Shown: positions 5,927 through 13,971, counted from the first letter of the stretch. The stretch: DNA of 35,932 nt from Candidatus Nomurabacteria bacterium RIFCSPHIGHO2_02_FULL_42_19 (GCA_001785615.1 MFUG01000007.1:1-35932), one strand, 5' to 3'. Notes: generated by a model from the letters alone, not told the origin. A program made the numbers and translations.

Positions 5927-7231
5927 ATGATTAAAATAAAGTTTTTTAATTCAATTACGGAAGGAGAATTGGCTGGAAATTTATTGAAAGCAGAAGGTAT
6001 TGAAAGTTCTGTCAGTCGTAACAAAATCTATTCATTCATGAAAAACTTGCTTAAAAAACTTAAATTAAAACGGCGGGTGGTTACGGCGCTTGCGGCCCTG
6101 CACTTTTATGGTAATCCTTCCACCAAGCTAAAGATTGTTGGGGTTACGGGTACCAATGGCAAGACGACTACTGCCGCGCTTTTATATAAGGTTGCCACGG
6201 CGCTTGGCTATAAAGCTGGGCTGATAGGCACGGTGGAAAATGTTATTGCTGGCGTTGCGAGAGGTGCGACTCTCACTACTCCGGACCCCATCGCTTTGAA
6301 TAAACTACTCTCGGAAATGGCCAATAAGGGATGTGAATATGTCTTTATGGAGGTCTCGTCGCATGCAACAGACCAGAACCGTATCGCCGGGATAACTTTC
6401 GCCGGCGGAATTTTTACGAATCTAACGCATGACCATCTGGACTATCATAAAAGCATAGAGAATTATTTTCTGGCAAAAAAGAAATTCTTTAACATTTTGC
6501 CAAATGACGCCTTCGCTCTTTCCAATGTAGATGATGCGTATGGAGCGAGGATGTTAGAAGGAATCCGAGCAAAAAAATATACTTACGGCCTTAAAAATAA
6601 AGAAAAAAAAGCTGATTTTAGCGAGAAACTCGAGACCAAATTATTGGGGGACTTTAACGCATCCAACGCGCTTGCGGTCTATGCTTCTTTGGTTTTAATG
6701 GGGCAAGATAAAGAAAAAGTAAAAGAAATTCTAAAAGATGTAGCCCCTCCGCGTGGTAGATTTGAGCATTTCACATCTCGGAGTGGGGTGCTTGTCATTG
6801 TGGATTATGCGCATACTCCGGACGCGCTCCAAAATGTATTGAAAACAGTAAAAGATATAAGAAAAGAAAAGGCAAAAATTATTTCTGTCTTTGGCTGTGG
6901 CGGCGACCGCGACCCGGCAAAACGCCCGATAATGGGTAACATCGGGGCGGTAAATTCCGATATTGCTATATTTACTTCGGACAATCCTCGGGGTGAAGAC
7001 CCGGAAGAAATTATCGAAGCGATGAAAACGGACTTATCCATGAATGATTCTAAAAAAGTGAAGACAATTCCAAACCGCTTGGAAGCAATTAAAGAATCAG
7101 TTAAAATTGCCCAAAGCGGCGATATTATTTTATGCGCTGGCAAGGGCCACGAGGACTATCAAGAAATTAAAGAGGTGCGTCATCATTTCAACGATATGGA
7201 GGAGTTTAGGAAATTGTTCCCACATAAATAA
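5927..7231 (+). CDS. murE: UDP-MurNAc-tripeptide ligase MurE with DUF2007-like N-terminal extension
   Basis: MurE adds the third stem residue to UDP-MurNAc-L-Ala-D-Glu in the cytoplasm. Seen here are the ATP loop VGVTGTNGKTTT (about residues 71-82), the TTPDP and SSHATDQNR blocks, THDHLDYH, and TSDNPRGEDP. The DNPR motif is the known mark of meso-diaminopimelate specificity. The usual first domain is missing, as is common in CPR. The likely core begins at MKNLLKKLKLKRR (6038). From the upstream ATG at 5927, 2 nt after the secA stop, there are 37 extra residues (IKIKFFNSITEGELAGNLL, AEGIESSVSR) that resemble the start of DUF2007 signalling-type domains. That may be a fusion or a relic read through. 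No ribosome site is visible at either start. Confidence 0.92.
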   Translation: MIKIKFFNSITEGELAGNLLKAEGIESSVSRNKIYSFMKNLLKKLKLKRRVVTALAALHFYGNPSTKLKIVGVTGTNGKTTTAALLYKVATALGYKAGLIGTVENVIAGVARGATLTTPDPIALNKLLSEMANKGCEYVFMEVSSHATDQNRIAGITFAGGIFTNLTHDHLDYHKSIENYFLAKKKFFNILPNDAFALSNVDDAYGARMLEGIRAKKYTYGLKNKEKKADFSEKLETKLLGDFNASNALAVYASLVLMGQDKEKVKEILKDVAPPRGRFEHFTSRSGVLVIVDYAHTPDALQNVLKTVKDIRKEKAKIISVFGCGGDRDPAKRPIMGNIGAVNSDIAIFTSDNPRGEDPEEIIEAMKTDLSMNDSKKVKTIPNRLEAIKESVKIAQSGDIILCAGKGHEDYQEIKEVRHHFNDMEEFRKLFPHK

Positions 7232-7236
7232 CTTCT

Positions 7237-7317
7237 CTCGAAAAGCAATCTATCTGGCGAAGCTTCGCCAGCGAACTGCTCGCGCCGTCGCGCTACGCAA
7301 GGCTTTTCTCAAGAACT
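7237..7317. repeat. Palindromic element between murE and murD
   Basis: CTGGCGAAG-CTTCGCCAG is a perfect 18-bp palindrome. The outer segments TCGAAAAGC and GCTTTTCTC are also complementary over most of their length, and the inner part is CGCGC-rich. It fills nearly the whole intergenic gap. Confidence 0.55.
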
Positions 7318-7325
7318 ATTTATGT

Positions 7326-7331
7326 TAAGAT
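7326..7331 (+). promoter_or_regulatory. Possible -10 box TAAGAT of murD, leaderless arrangement
   Basis: TAAGAT is followed by 7 nt and the ATG at 7339. It is weaker than the other -10 boxes; read-through from murE is equally possible. Confidence 0.35.
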
Positions 7332-7338
7332 TACTTTT

Positions 7339-8658
7339 ATGAGGGATTTTAGGGCATTTTTCAAAGGCAAATCGGTGACTGTAGTCGGTCTGGGGCTTTT
7401 AGGCAAGCGCTTGGGGGATATTGCTTTTCTGGCTCAATGCGGGGCGAAGGTATTGGTAACGGACTTGAAATCCGCTCGGGAACTCACGCCTTCAATAAAA
7501 AAACTCCAAAAATATAATAAACCCGCCAGAGGACGGGCAGGCATACAATATGTTTTAGGCAAGCATCGAATGCAGGACTTTGAAAATTGTGATTTTGTTT
7601 TGAAAGGGCAGGGGGTAGCGCTTGACTCACCCTACATTCTCCACGCAAGAGAAAAGGGGATACCGATAGAAATGGACGAGTCGTTGTTTGTAAAACTTGC
7701 GCCCCAGGTAAAAATAATTGGAGTTACTGGCACAAGAGGAAAAAGCACCACCACTGTTCTCATTTACGAAATTTTGAAACGTGCAGGCATGCGAGTACAT
7801 TTAGGTGGCAATATTCGAGGCACTGCCGCATTATCACTTCTTAAAGAAGTTAAAAAAGGAGATACAGTGGTTCTCGAATTGTCTTCCTGGCAGTTACAGG
7901 GATTCAATGAGGCCAAAATTTCTCCCAACATTTCAGTTTTCACTAATCTAATGTCAGACCACTGGAATTATTATAAAAATAACAGAAAACAATATTTTAT
8001 TGATAAGTCATATATCTATAAATTCCAAAAGAAAGACGATATTCTGATTTTAGGCCCAAGCATGAAAGGGAAAATAAAAAATGTAAAATCTAAAATAATA
8101 AATGCGAATATTAAAAATGTTCCAAAACTTGTCAACCTGCCAGGTCAACATAATCTGGAAAACATTGCTTGTGCCGTGGAAGTGGCAAAAATTCTAAAAA
8201 TTCCAGACAATATAATAAAAAAAACAGTCGAGAATTTTAAGGCCTTACAAGGAAGGTTGAAACTGGTTAGAAATATTCGCGGAGTTAAGATTTACAATGA
8301 TACAAATTCAACAACCCCAGAAGCAACTACTGCCGCCCTTAATTCTTTTAAACACAAAATAGTTTTAATAATGGGTGGCATGGATAAAGGTCCAGAGGTG
8401 AATGATTTAAATAAAATTTTATCAAATAAAACAAAAAAGATTTTTCTTACTCCTGGTTCCGGAAGCGAAAAGATAGAGAATACAAAGGCGAATATTGTAA
8501 AAGTTGCAAATCTGAAAGATGCCATAAATAAATCAATAAAAGTTGCAAAGAAGGGAGACATAATACTTTTTAGTCCCGGTTTCGCCTCTTTCAATATGTT
8601 TAATAACGAATATGACCGAGGAGATAAGTTTATGAAACTAGTCAAGAAATTAAAATAA
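7339..8658 (+). CDS. murD: UDP-N-acetylmuramoyl-L-alanine--D-glutamate ligase MurD
   Basis: MurD adds D-glutamate to UDP-MurNAc-L-Ala. The 439-residue length is normal. It has a Rossmann-like N-terminal domain (VTVVGLGLLGKRLGD), the ATP loop IGVTGTRGKSTTT (about residues 132-144), ELSSWQLQGF, a FTNLMSDHWNYY block, NDTNSTTPEATTAAL and the C-terminal ILIMGG-type/GPEVNDL and LFSPGFASFNMFNNEYDRGDKF motifs, the last of which is diagnostic of MurD. A palindrome at 7522-7538 adds residues PARGRAG before the first conserved core. Codons are more AT-rich than in secA. Its stop overlaps the murC start (TAATG), so the two are translationally coupled. Confidence 0.93.
   Translation: MRDFRAFFKGKSVTVVGLGLLGKRLGDIAFLAQCGAKVLVTDLKSARELTPSIKKLQKYNKPARGRAGIQYVLGKHRMQDFENCDFVLKGQGVALDSPYILHAREKGIPIEMDESLFVKLAPQVKIIGVTGTRGKSTTTVLIYEILKRAGMRVHLGGNIRGTAALSLLKEVKKGDTVVLELSSWQLQGFNEAKISPNISVFTNLMSDHWNYYKNNRKQYFIDKSYIYKFQKKDDILILGPSMKGKIKNVKSKIINANIKNVPKLVNLPGQHNLENIACAVEVAKILKIPDNIIKKTVENFKALQGRLKLVRNIRGVKIYNDTNSTTPEATTAALNSFKHKIVLIMGGMDKGPEVNDLNKILSNKTKKIFLTPGSGSEKIENTKANIVKVANLKDAINKSIKVAKKGDIILFSPGFASFNMFNNEYDRGDKFMKLVKKLK
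7522..7538. repeat. Small palindromic insertion in murD
   Basis: CCCGCC-agagg-ACGGGC encodes PARGRAG in frame. It resembles the C/G hairpin CCTGCCCG...CGGGCGGG at the 5' end of infB. Confidence 0.45.
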
Positions 8659-9983
8659 TGCAAAAGAAAAATCAGGTGGATTTATCAAAAGTAAAAAAGA
8701 TTTTCTTTGTCGGTATCGGCGGGATTGGGATTTCAGCCGGGGCACAGCTTGCGTTATCGCGTGGTATGAAGGTACTCGGTCTAAACGATGAAGAGTCCCC
8801 AAAGACCATAGAGCCGCTGCGAGCAGCTGGGGCAATTATTTTTTATATGAACGAAATGAAAAAATTACCTCTAGCTGACTTGTATGTTTACAGCGATGCC
8901 TGGCTTCATCGGGGACCAGAGGTTATTGAAGAGGCAAGGGAGAGGGGTAAACCTGTTTTAAGTTACTTTGAATTTCTAGGAGTTGTTGCGAAAGAATATA
9001 AAGTCATCGCCATCGCGGGCACGCACGGCAAGACCACGACCACGGCTATGGTGGCCGGAATTTTAATTGACGCCGGGCTAGACCCGACGGTAGTGGTAGG
9101 ATCTTTTGTTAAAAAATTTGGTAGTAACTTCAGAAAGGGGAGTGGAAAATATTTAGTGCTAGAAGCAGATGAATACAACCGCCACTTCTTAAATTTCAAT
9201 CCATTTATCACTGTGGTCACAAATATTGAAGCCGACCACTTGGACTATTATAAAGATTTGGCTGATGTTCAAAATGCCTTCGGACAACTTATTGCTCAAA
9301 CAGAAAACACGGTGATTTACAATTCCAAAGACACCAGTACCCATGTACTAGTACATGATAACAAAATAAAAGTAGTCGATTACATAAAATATCTAGACAG
9401 AGTGCCCAAGCTCTCGGTGCCCGGAGAACATAATCGTAAAAATGCAGCCGCGGCTCTGGCAGTGGCGGACTTTTTAAGTATTAATCAAAAAATTGCGCAG
9501 AAATCCCTCGCCGAATTTGCCGGTACCTGGCGTCGCCTGGAAAAAAGAGGGCAGACAGAGTCCGGCACAATTGTTTATGATGATTATGCTCACCATCCCA
9601 CGGAAATCCGGGCAAGCATTGAAGCCCTGCGCGAACTTTACCCTGAGCGTGGCGAAAGGCAAAAAAATATAACCATACTTTTCCAGCCACACCTCTACAG
9701 CAGAACCAAAATGCTTTTTGACGATTTCGCGAAAAGTTTCAAAGGGGCGGACCGAGTATTACTGCTGCCCATCTATTTCGCCAGAGAAGAAAAGGATGAG
9801 AATGTTTCTAGCGAGAAATTAGCCAAGGCCATAACCAAAGAGGGGCAGAAAGCGGAGGCCTATCCTACCTTTCCAGCCGCGGAGGAAGCTATTTTGGCCT
9901 TAAATCTTGGGCCCAAAGATGTATTGGTGACCATGGGGGCGGGCGAAGCATATAAAGTGGCGGACAAAGTCCTCCAGTTTTAA
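8658..9983 (+). CDS. murC: UDP-N-acetylmuramate--L-alanine ligase MurC
   Basis: MurC attaches L-alanine to UDP-MurNAc, the first amino acid step of the stem peptide. The 441 residues include the N-terminal FVGIGGIGISAGAQLALSRG glycine-rich motif, the ATP loop IAGTHGKTTTTAMVA (about residues 117-131), EADEYNRHFL, TNIEADHLDYY, and YDDYAHHPTEIRASI, all typical of MurC; Mpl-type peptide ligases are less likely given length and context. The ATG overlaps the murD stop. A short sequence CCCTGAGCG-tggcg-AAAGG near 9643 resembles the hairpin at 14991-15018. The order murE-murD-murC is compact, with no ribosome sites. Confidence 0.93.
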   Translation: MQKKNQVDLSKVKKIFFVGIGGIGISAGAQLALSRGMKVLGLNDEESPKTIEPLRAAGAIIFYMNEMKKLPLADLYVYSDAWLHRGPEVIEEARERGKPVLSYFEFLGVVAKEYKVIAIAGTHGKTTTTAMVAGILIDAGLDPTVVVGSFVKKFGSNFRKGSGKYLVLEADEYNRHFLNFNPFITVVTNIEADHLDYYKDLADVQNAFGQLIAQTENTVIYNSKDTSTHVLVHDNKIKVVDYIKYLDRVPKLSVPGEHNRKNAAAALAVADFLSINQKIAQKSLAEFAGTWRRLEKRGQTESGTIVYDDYAHHPTEIRASIEALRELYPERGERQKNITILFQPHLYSRTKMLFDDFAKSFKGADRVLLLPIYFAREEKDENVSSEKLAKAITKEGQKAEAYPTFPAAEEAILALNLGPKDVLVTMGAGEAYKVADKVLQF

Positions 9984-9986
9984 CTA

Positions 9987-10015
9987 TTGACTTTTTAACC
10001 CAAATATGCTAGTAT
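9987..10015 (+). promoter_or_regulatory. Promoter TTGACT-17 nt-TAGTAT
   Basis: The -35 and -10 are spaced 17 nt apart just after the murC stop. Unlike most genes here, the first ATG lies about 105 nt further on, giving a true 5' leader. Confidence 0.6.
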
Positions 10016-10023
10016 ATAAGAGT

Positions 10024-10076
10024 AACCCTATTTATAGGTACTAATCTCTTTTTGCCTTATAAATAAAGGGTTTTTT
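10024..10076 (+). promoter_or_regulatory. Terminator-like hairpin in a 5' leader (possible attenuator)
   Basis: AACCCTATTTATAGG pairs with CCTTATAAATAAAGGG with small bulges, closing a loop of about 16 nt, and T6 follows. This is an intrinsic terminator inside the leader, about 50 nt before the start codon. A second hairpin GGCGG-agcacata-CCGCC lies directly before the ATG. No known riboswitch class is recognised. Confidence 0.55.
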
Positions 10077-10127
10077 CGTTTAAGACGAATTTCAGGCCTG
10101 AAGTTGGCGGAGCACATACCGCCACTT

Positions 10128-10772
10128 ATGAAGAATACAAAATTAATACGTTTCGTGGAGTCGTTTATTCTTTTACCCATAACAACAATGTCAACAGTGC
10201 CCCTAGGCCCTATCGCCCAAGGCACCCTTAATATTGTTCAAGATTCTTGGGCTCCCCAAACTGTATTTTCGCAAAAACTAAATAGCGCCTATGATGCTCT
10301 AGCTCTTAATAATAATCAGAGTGGAGAGGCCTTGATGGAAAAGGTCCGAGAGTCCAAGGCCGAGTCCATCGATGCTTATTTCGGGTCGCACAGTGTGCCG
10401 CTCGAAGGTATGGGCATGAAGATGGTACTTGAAGCCGAGAAAAACGAACTTGACTGGCGTCTTCTTCCGGCTATTGCCATGCGAGAATCAACCGGCGGAA
10501 AGTTTGCTTGTAAACGTGCTACCCACAATCCTTTCGGTTGGGGTTCTTGCAAGATTAACTTCAAGTCAACCGAGGAAGCTATCGAAACAGTAGCCAGAAA
10601 CTTGGGAGGTAATAATCCAAAGACGGCTAGACACTATGACGACAAGACCACTCTGCAAATTCTCCACGCTTACAACCCGCCTTCCATCGTGCCTCGTTAT
10701 GCTTCACAGGTGCTATCGATCATGGATAAGATTGGAGACGAAAATCTAGGAGCAAAAAATATTACTGCTTAA
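10128..10772 (+). CDS. Secreted glucosaminidase/lysozyme-like protein
   Basis: The 214-residue product begins MKNTKLIRFVESFILLPITT, a signal peptide-like stretch. The mature part has ESKAESIDAYFGSHSVPLEG, then LLPAIAMRESTGGKFAC, NPFGWGSCKINF and a closing helix with HAYNPPSIVPRYASQVL. The ordering Glu in AMREST, 'NPFGWG' and the final YASQVL helix resembles the N-acetylglucosaminidase/lysozyme-like fold used by peptidoglycan hydrolases. The Glu in MREST would be the catalytic acid by analogy. It acts presumably outside the membrane. The ATG at 10128 was chosen because the upstream one at 10104 gives charged residues before the signal peptide. Its leader holds an attenuator-like hairpin. Confidence 0.65.
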   Translation: MKNTKLIRFVESFILLPITTMSTVPLGPIAQGTLNIVQDSWAPQTVFSQKLNSAYDALALNNNQSGEALMEKVRESKAESIDAYFGSHSVPLEGMGMKMVLEAEKNELDWRLLPAIAMRESTGGKFACKRATHNPFGWGSCKINFKSTEEAIETVARNLGGNNPKTARHYDDKTTLQILHAYNPPSIVPRYASQVLSIMDKIGDENLGAKNITA

Positions 10773-10775
10773 ACT

Positions 10776-10801
10776 AAAAATCCCCCGAGAGGGGGATTTT
10801 T
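10776..10801. terminator. Bidirectional intrinsic terminator
   Basis: AAAAATCCCCC-gaga-GGGGGATTTTT serves the convergent genes at 10128-10772 and 10811-12121. Confidence 0.85.
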
Positions 10802-10810
10802 AGGTTTTAC

Positions 10811-12121
10811 CTATTTTTTTAATTTATCTAAGTAATTTTTATATTCCTGGTTTAGACTTTCATCCAATGGTTTTTTATCCACAACCACCCATTTGTAAAA
10901 AATATCAGAAGCCTCCATGGCTCTTTTGCCGATTGCCCTTAATTCATCTTCGGTTAATGTATAAAGCGACTCGAATTCTTTCCCGGATACATCATGTAAT
11001 ATAGAAGTCAAAGTTTCGCCCACAAGTCTTCGATATGGATCAGTTAAACCTGTCCAATTGAAGATGCTATATAGGGCTACCTTAGGCCGACCACCGTAAA
11101 GTGGTTTTATTAAACCCCTCATTTCTAAAATCATTGCCTTCGGAGCGTTTTCTGCGTTCATTTTTGCCTCACTTATTTCGTCTACTCCGTCGAGCACATG
11201 TTGTTCTTCATGCTCAAACGATGTTTGCATAATCAATCTTTGAATTTCTGCTACAGCATTAGGCCCCCTATATCCTCCAAAAGCGGTTTGTCGGGCTAAA
11301 TCTCTTGCGCTCTGGGGGCTATCCTGTAAATTCCTAAGGATATTTTCAGCCGAACCCGCGTAACCTTGTTTATATTGAATAAGCTTTATCTGTCCGTCTT
11401 CTCTGCGTGTGTCAGCCGTAAATCCTGTGGGACTGCTCTCGTATTGCTTCTTTTCATCCTTAGGGTCTGACCCTCCGACTAAAATATATTCATAATCCTG
11501 TTTTTTCTCATTATTGGAAGCTGTTCTTTTTTCTTTTCGTTCAATCTTACCCACAGTAACCGCCACAAAGCCAATTTCTCTATTTTTCCAGACGCCCCTT
11601 GTTGGCAGAGCAGAGAAAAAGTATCCTTGTTGTTCAAGTATATCTCGCAATGGTTGTACGGCTGTTAATAATTGAGCAGCCTTTGCGTCTTTTGGAATCT
11701 CTGATAATTTCGTATCTATGTTGATTCTCTGTATCCAAGAATTATAAATCTCTACAAATTTTTCTAACCCCTCATCTTCTCCAAAATTTCCCTTAAGGTT
11801 TTCAAACCATGCATTATATTCTTTTATCACCCCTAAAACCCCTTCAAGTGGCGACACTTTTTCCCGGGACTCTGTTTTTCTTCCCAAAAAAGTTTTTACT
11901 CCAAGTACTGCAATACCTATACCCCCAGCCACTAGGGCAGACTTTTTTAGCATTTCTCTACGAGGAATTTTTTTTAGTTCTTTGAGTTTTATTTCCTGAG
12001 GGTTTTTAAGATTACGGGATTTACGAAGTTCCTCTAAGCGGGCAATTTCAGCTCGAATTTTTGCCAATTGTAATTTGGGAACAAAAAATCCTTTTTCCTT
12101 TCCTATATTTTTTCCTTCCAT
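10811..12121 (-). CDS. Membrane-anchored HExxH metallopeptidase-like protein with Tat-type signal
   Basis: I do not recognise a named family. The 436 residues start with a 50-residue charged region, followed by PRREMLKKSALVAGGIGI, a twin-arginine motif joined to a hydrophobic segment (about residues 53-80), so Tat export or membrane anchoring is possible. The extracytoplasmic part carries HEEQH at about residue 313, an HExxH zinc motif as in zincin peptidases, and acidic residues downstream (EISEAKMNAE) that could supply the third ligand. Peptidase activity is inferred. TATAAT ends 7 nt before the ATG. It shares a terminator with the secreted hydrolase-like gene. Confidence 0.65.
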   Translation of the reverse strand: MEGKNIGKEKGFFVPKLQLAKIRAEIARLEELRKSRNLKNPQEIKLKELKKIPRREMLKKSALVAGGIGIAVLGVKTFLGRKTESREKVSPLEGVLGVIKEYNAWFENLKGNFGEDEGLEKFVEIYNSWIQRINIDTKLSEIPKDAKAAQLLTAVQPLRDILEQQGYFFSALPTRGVWKNREIGFVAVTVGKIERKEKRTASNNEKKQDYEYILVGGSDPKDEKKQYESSPTGFTADTRREDGQIKLIQYKQGYAGSAENILRNLQDSPQSARDLARQTAFGGYRGPNAVAEIQRLIMQTSFEHEEQHVLDGVDEISEAKMNAENAPKAMILEMRGLIKPLYGGRPKVALYSIFNWTGLTDPYRRLVGETLTSILHDVSGKEFESLYTLTEDELRAIGKRAMEASDIFYKWVVVDKKPLDESLNQEYKNYLDKLKK

Positions 12122-12128
12122 TTTTTAC

Positions 12129-12134
12129 ATTATA
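12129..12134 (-). promoter_or_regulatory. -10 box TATAAT, leaderless arrangement
   Basis: On the minus strand TATAAT is followed by GTAAAAA and the ATG at 12121. Confidence 0.7.
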
Positions 12135-12142
12135 CAGTATTT

Positions 12143-13234
12143 CTACTCCAGGTGCATCAGGGTCATCTTGTGATCTTTGGGCTCAAATAAGGTGATCTGG
12201 AAATTATAATTCTTGCCGAGTTCTAATTTCTCGCGCAGTTTGGTTTCCGTTCCGAAAGTAGAATTGTGTACCAGGCCCGCTACGCCCTCCTTGATAGATA
12301 CCAAGGCGCCGTGCTTGTTGTATTTGATAACCACCCCTTTGATGATATCTCCCTTTTTCAACTTACCCTCAAATTCTTTCCAAGGATTTTCCTTCAGCGC
12401 CTTGATGGAGAGTGAAATTTTGCCGTCCTTTATTTCAATTACTTTGGCGCGGACAGTGTCTCCTACCTTAAACATGGTGCGAGGGTCTTCCACCAGGCCC
12501 CAATCCAGTTCCGAAATATGCACCAGTCCTTCCAGTCCGTCTTCCAGCTTCAGAAATACGCCGAAGTCCACAATACCTGCGACAATACACTCAAGCTCGT
12601 CGCCTACAGTGTACTTGCTTAGGATCTCCTTTTTCTCTTCTGGGTTGTTGTCCTTTTCAGAGAAGATAAGTTTGCCTTCTTTCGGTAGGGTGGAAATAAT
12701 CATGACTGAAATTTTCTGTCCCACCAATTTCTTCAACTCTTTCAAAATTTTATCTTTATCTGAATCCAGCACGCGAGGATAGTGCTCGGCTTTGAGCTGG
12801 GAAGCAGGCAAGAATCCTTGAATACCTTGCCACTCTAATATTAGTCCTCCCTTGTTCGCATCTTTTATTTCCAAATCCAGAACTGTCTTTGACTTGATGG
12901 CCTTCTCTGCTTCACTCCACATCAGCGCCTGCTTGGCTTCCTTGAGGGAGAGTTCTGTGTAGCCATCTTCATTTTCTGTTTCGACGACTTTCGCTTTGAT
13001 GATGTCGCCAAGGGCGATCTTTTTTATGATGTCTTTAGCGTTAATAAATTCGCGACCGTAAATTATGCCTGTGCCGTAGGGCGAGAGGTCAACATAGACA
13101 GACGACTTTTTAATCATGATCACCGGGCCTTCTATCAAGGAGTCCACTTTCGGTCTCTGACCGCTCCTATCCACTATAGAATTCAGCACCAAGTTTTCCT
13201 TGAAATTTTCTTCTACTGTGTCTTCTTTAATCAT
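12143..13234 (-). CDS. rpsA: 30S ribosomal protein S1, four S1 domains
   Basis: S1 binds mRNA on the 30S subunit and helps initiation on structured leaders. The 363 residues hold four S1 (OB-fold) repeats, starting at about residues 34, 118, 210 and 295. The third is the most canonical (GDELECIVAGIVDFGVFLKL, GLVHISELDW), and the fourth has GDIIKGVVIKYNKHGALVSI. E. coli S1 has six. With an rRNA lacking the anti-SD and many leaderless mRNAs, the role of S1 here is of special interest; in model bacteria S1 is dispensable for leaderless messages. The leader is AT-rich, with no Shine-Dalgarno site and no clear -10 at leaderless spacing. Confidence 0.9.
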   Translation of the reverse strand: MIKEDTVEENFKENLVLNSIVDRSGQRPKVDSLIEGPVIMIKKSSVYVDLSPYGTGIIYGREFINAKDIIKKIALGDIIKAKVVETENEDGYTELSLKEAKQALMWSEAEKAIKSKTVLDLEIKDANKGGLILEWQGIQGFLPASQLKAEHYPRVLDSDKDKILKELKKLVGQKISVMIISTLPKEGKLIFSEKDNNPEEKKEILSKYTVGDELECIVAGIVDFGVFLKLEDGLEGLVHISELDWGLVEDPRTMFKVGDTVRAKVIEIKDGKISLSIKALKENPWKEFEGKLKKGDIIKGVVIKYNKHGALVSIKEGVAGLVHNSTFGTETKLREKLELGKNYNFQITLFEPKDHKMTLMHLE

Positions 13235-13302
13235 AATAATTTTTTATTTTTGGCTATAAATTAAAACATCCGCCACAAAGCGGATATAAGGCCTAGGTTT
13301 CT

Positions 13303-13336
13303 CTCCGACCTTCGTCGGAGTCCGACTTTGGTCGGA
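13303..13336. repeat. GC-rich double palindrome (CCGAC/GTCGG family)
   Basis: CTCCGAC-cttc-GTCGGAG is followed at once by TCCGAC-tttg-GTCGGA. The rest of the 13235-13479 gap shows no gene. A CCGC-cacaaa-GCGG hairpin lies near 13270-13283. Confidence 0.65.
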
Positions 13337-13379
13337 CCGACTGATCTGAAAGGGGTTACCCTAAATCCATGCTTTTAAT

Positions 13380-13422
13380 CCCGACGCCTAAAGGGTCGGG
13401 ACCCCGACTTTTTACGTCGGGG
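13380..13422. repeat. GC-rich double palindrome (CCGAC/GTCGG family)
   Basis: CCCGAC...GTCGGG, then A, then CCCCGAC-tttttac-GTCGGGG. It is followed by TATAATTC at 13423-13430, which could be a promoter but has no ATG at leaderless distance. Confidence 0.65.
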
Positions 13423-13479
13423 TATAATTCAGTTGTGAATGCATACTACTATAAGTACGCAAAAATGGCAACCATCACA

Positions 13480-13507
13480 TTGACTAGGATTTTTATAGTT
13501 GTAATAT
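13480..13507 (+). promoter_or_regulatory. Promoter TTGACT-16 nt-TAATAT of GC-rich island 2
   Basis: The -35 and -10 are well formed. A small palindrome CTAG-aaagta-CTAG follows at the likely start site, then the first conserved hairpin. Confidence 0.65.
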
Positions 13508-13528
13508 CTAGAAAGTACTAGTTCCCGC

Positions 13529-13545
13529 GCTCGGCGGCACCGAGC
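13529..13545 (+). promoter_or_regulatory. Conserved intercistronic hairpin, copy 1, with Shine-Dalgarno site
   Basis: GCTCGG-cggca-CCGAGC is preceded by CCCGC and followed by AGGAAGGAGG (13546-13555), with the ATG at 13561. Confidence 0.7.
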
Positions 13546-13560
13546 AGGAAGGAGGCAAAT

Positions 13561-13812
13561 ATGAGCCGGAAGCGTGCACGGTGGATCGGGTCGATATTGT
13601 TCTACCTGATCCTGACAGCTGGTCTATTTTTTTACGTATCTCAACGGCCATGGGACGTAAATTCGAGGGTGGCAATTGCACTGTGGGTTCTCGCATCCTT
13701 TGGCGTCGGCGTCGTGGTGTTTCTAATCTACGACAGGCCAAGACGGAAGCCACAGACGCAGGTACGTGCGGAGCGGCGCTCGCGACGCCTAATGGAAAGG
13801 AGGAAGACATGA
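13561..13812 (+). CDS. Small two-pass membrane protein, GC-rich island 2
   Basis: The 83-residue product starts MSRKRARWIG and has two hydrophobic segments (about residues 9-27, ILFYLILTAGLFFYV, and 38-59, VAIALWVLASFGVGVVVFLI). A strongly basic tail follows (RPRRKPQ...RRSRRLMERRKT). Basic residues at both ends predict cytoplasmic termini. I do not recognise the family. The AGGAGG ribosome site is near-consensus. The GC-rich codons differ from the AT-rich genes nearby. The stop overlaps the next start (ATGA), indicating coupling. Confidence 0.7.
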   Translation: MSRKRARWIGSILFYLILTAGLFFYVSQRPWDVNSRVAIALWVLASFGVGVVVFLIYDRPRRKPQTQVRAERRSRRLMERRKT

Positions 13813-13934
13813 AATACTACCCGCCACGCTGGATGAGCGCAGTGGGTCGGCTTGTCTTGCTGATGAGCGCAATCGGCCTGTTGTGGTTGCTGGTTTGGCT
13901 CAAAGGCGGGCACATCGCGTTTCCCAAGGGCTAG
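13809..13934 (+). CDS. Tiny single-pass membrane protein, GC-rich island 2
   Basis: The 41-residue product starts MKYYPPRWMSAVGRL, has one hydrophobic segment (about residues 13-32, LVLLMSAIGLLWLLVWL) and ends KGGHIAFPKG. The ATG overlaps the previous stop and follows GGAAAGGAGGAAGAC, a strong Shine-Dalgarno site inside the upstream gene. This is the only gene of the cluster without the conserved hairpin, consistent with coupling to its neighbour. A longer frame opens at 13581 but is out of place inside the preceding gene. Function unknown. Confidence 0.6.
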   Translation: MKYYPPRWMSAVGRLVLLMSAIGLLWLLVWLKGGHIAFPKG

Positions 13935-13941
13935 CACCCGC

Positions 13942-13958
13942 GCTCGGCGGTTCCGAGC
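13942..13958 (+). promoter_or_regulatory. Conserved intercistronic hairpin, copy 2, with Shine-Dalgarno site
   Basis: GCTCGG-cggtt-CCGAGC is preceded by CCCGC and followed by AGCAGGAGGGCGA and the ATG at 13972. Confidence 0.7.
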
Positions 13959-13971
13959 AGCAGGAGGGCGA

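Noticed and set aside
13423-13430. TATAATTC as another leaderless promoter
   Set aside because: The next ATG (13467) is about 38 nt away and opens no meaningful frame.
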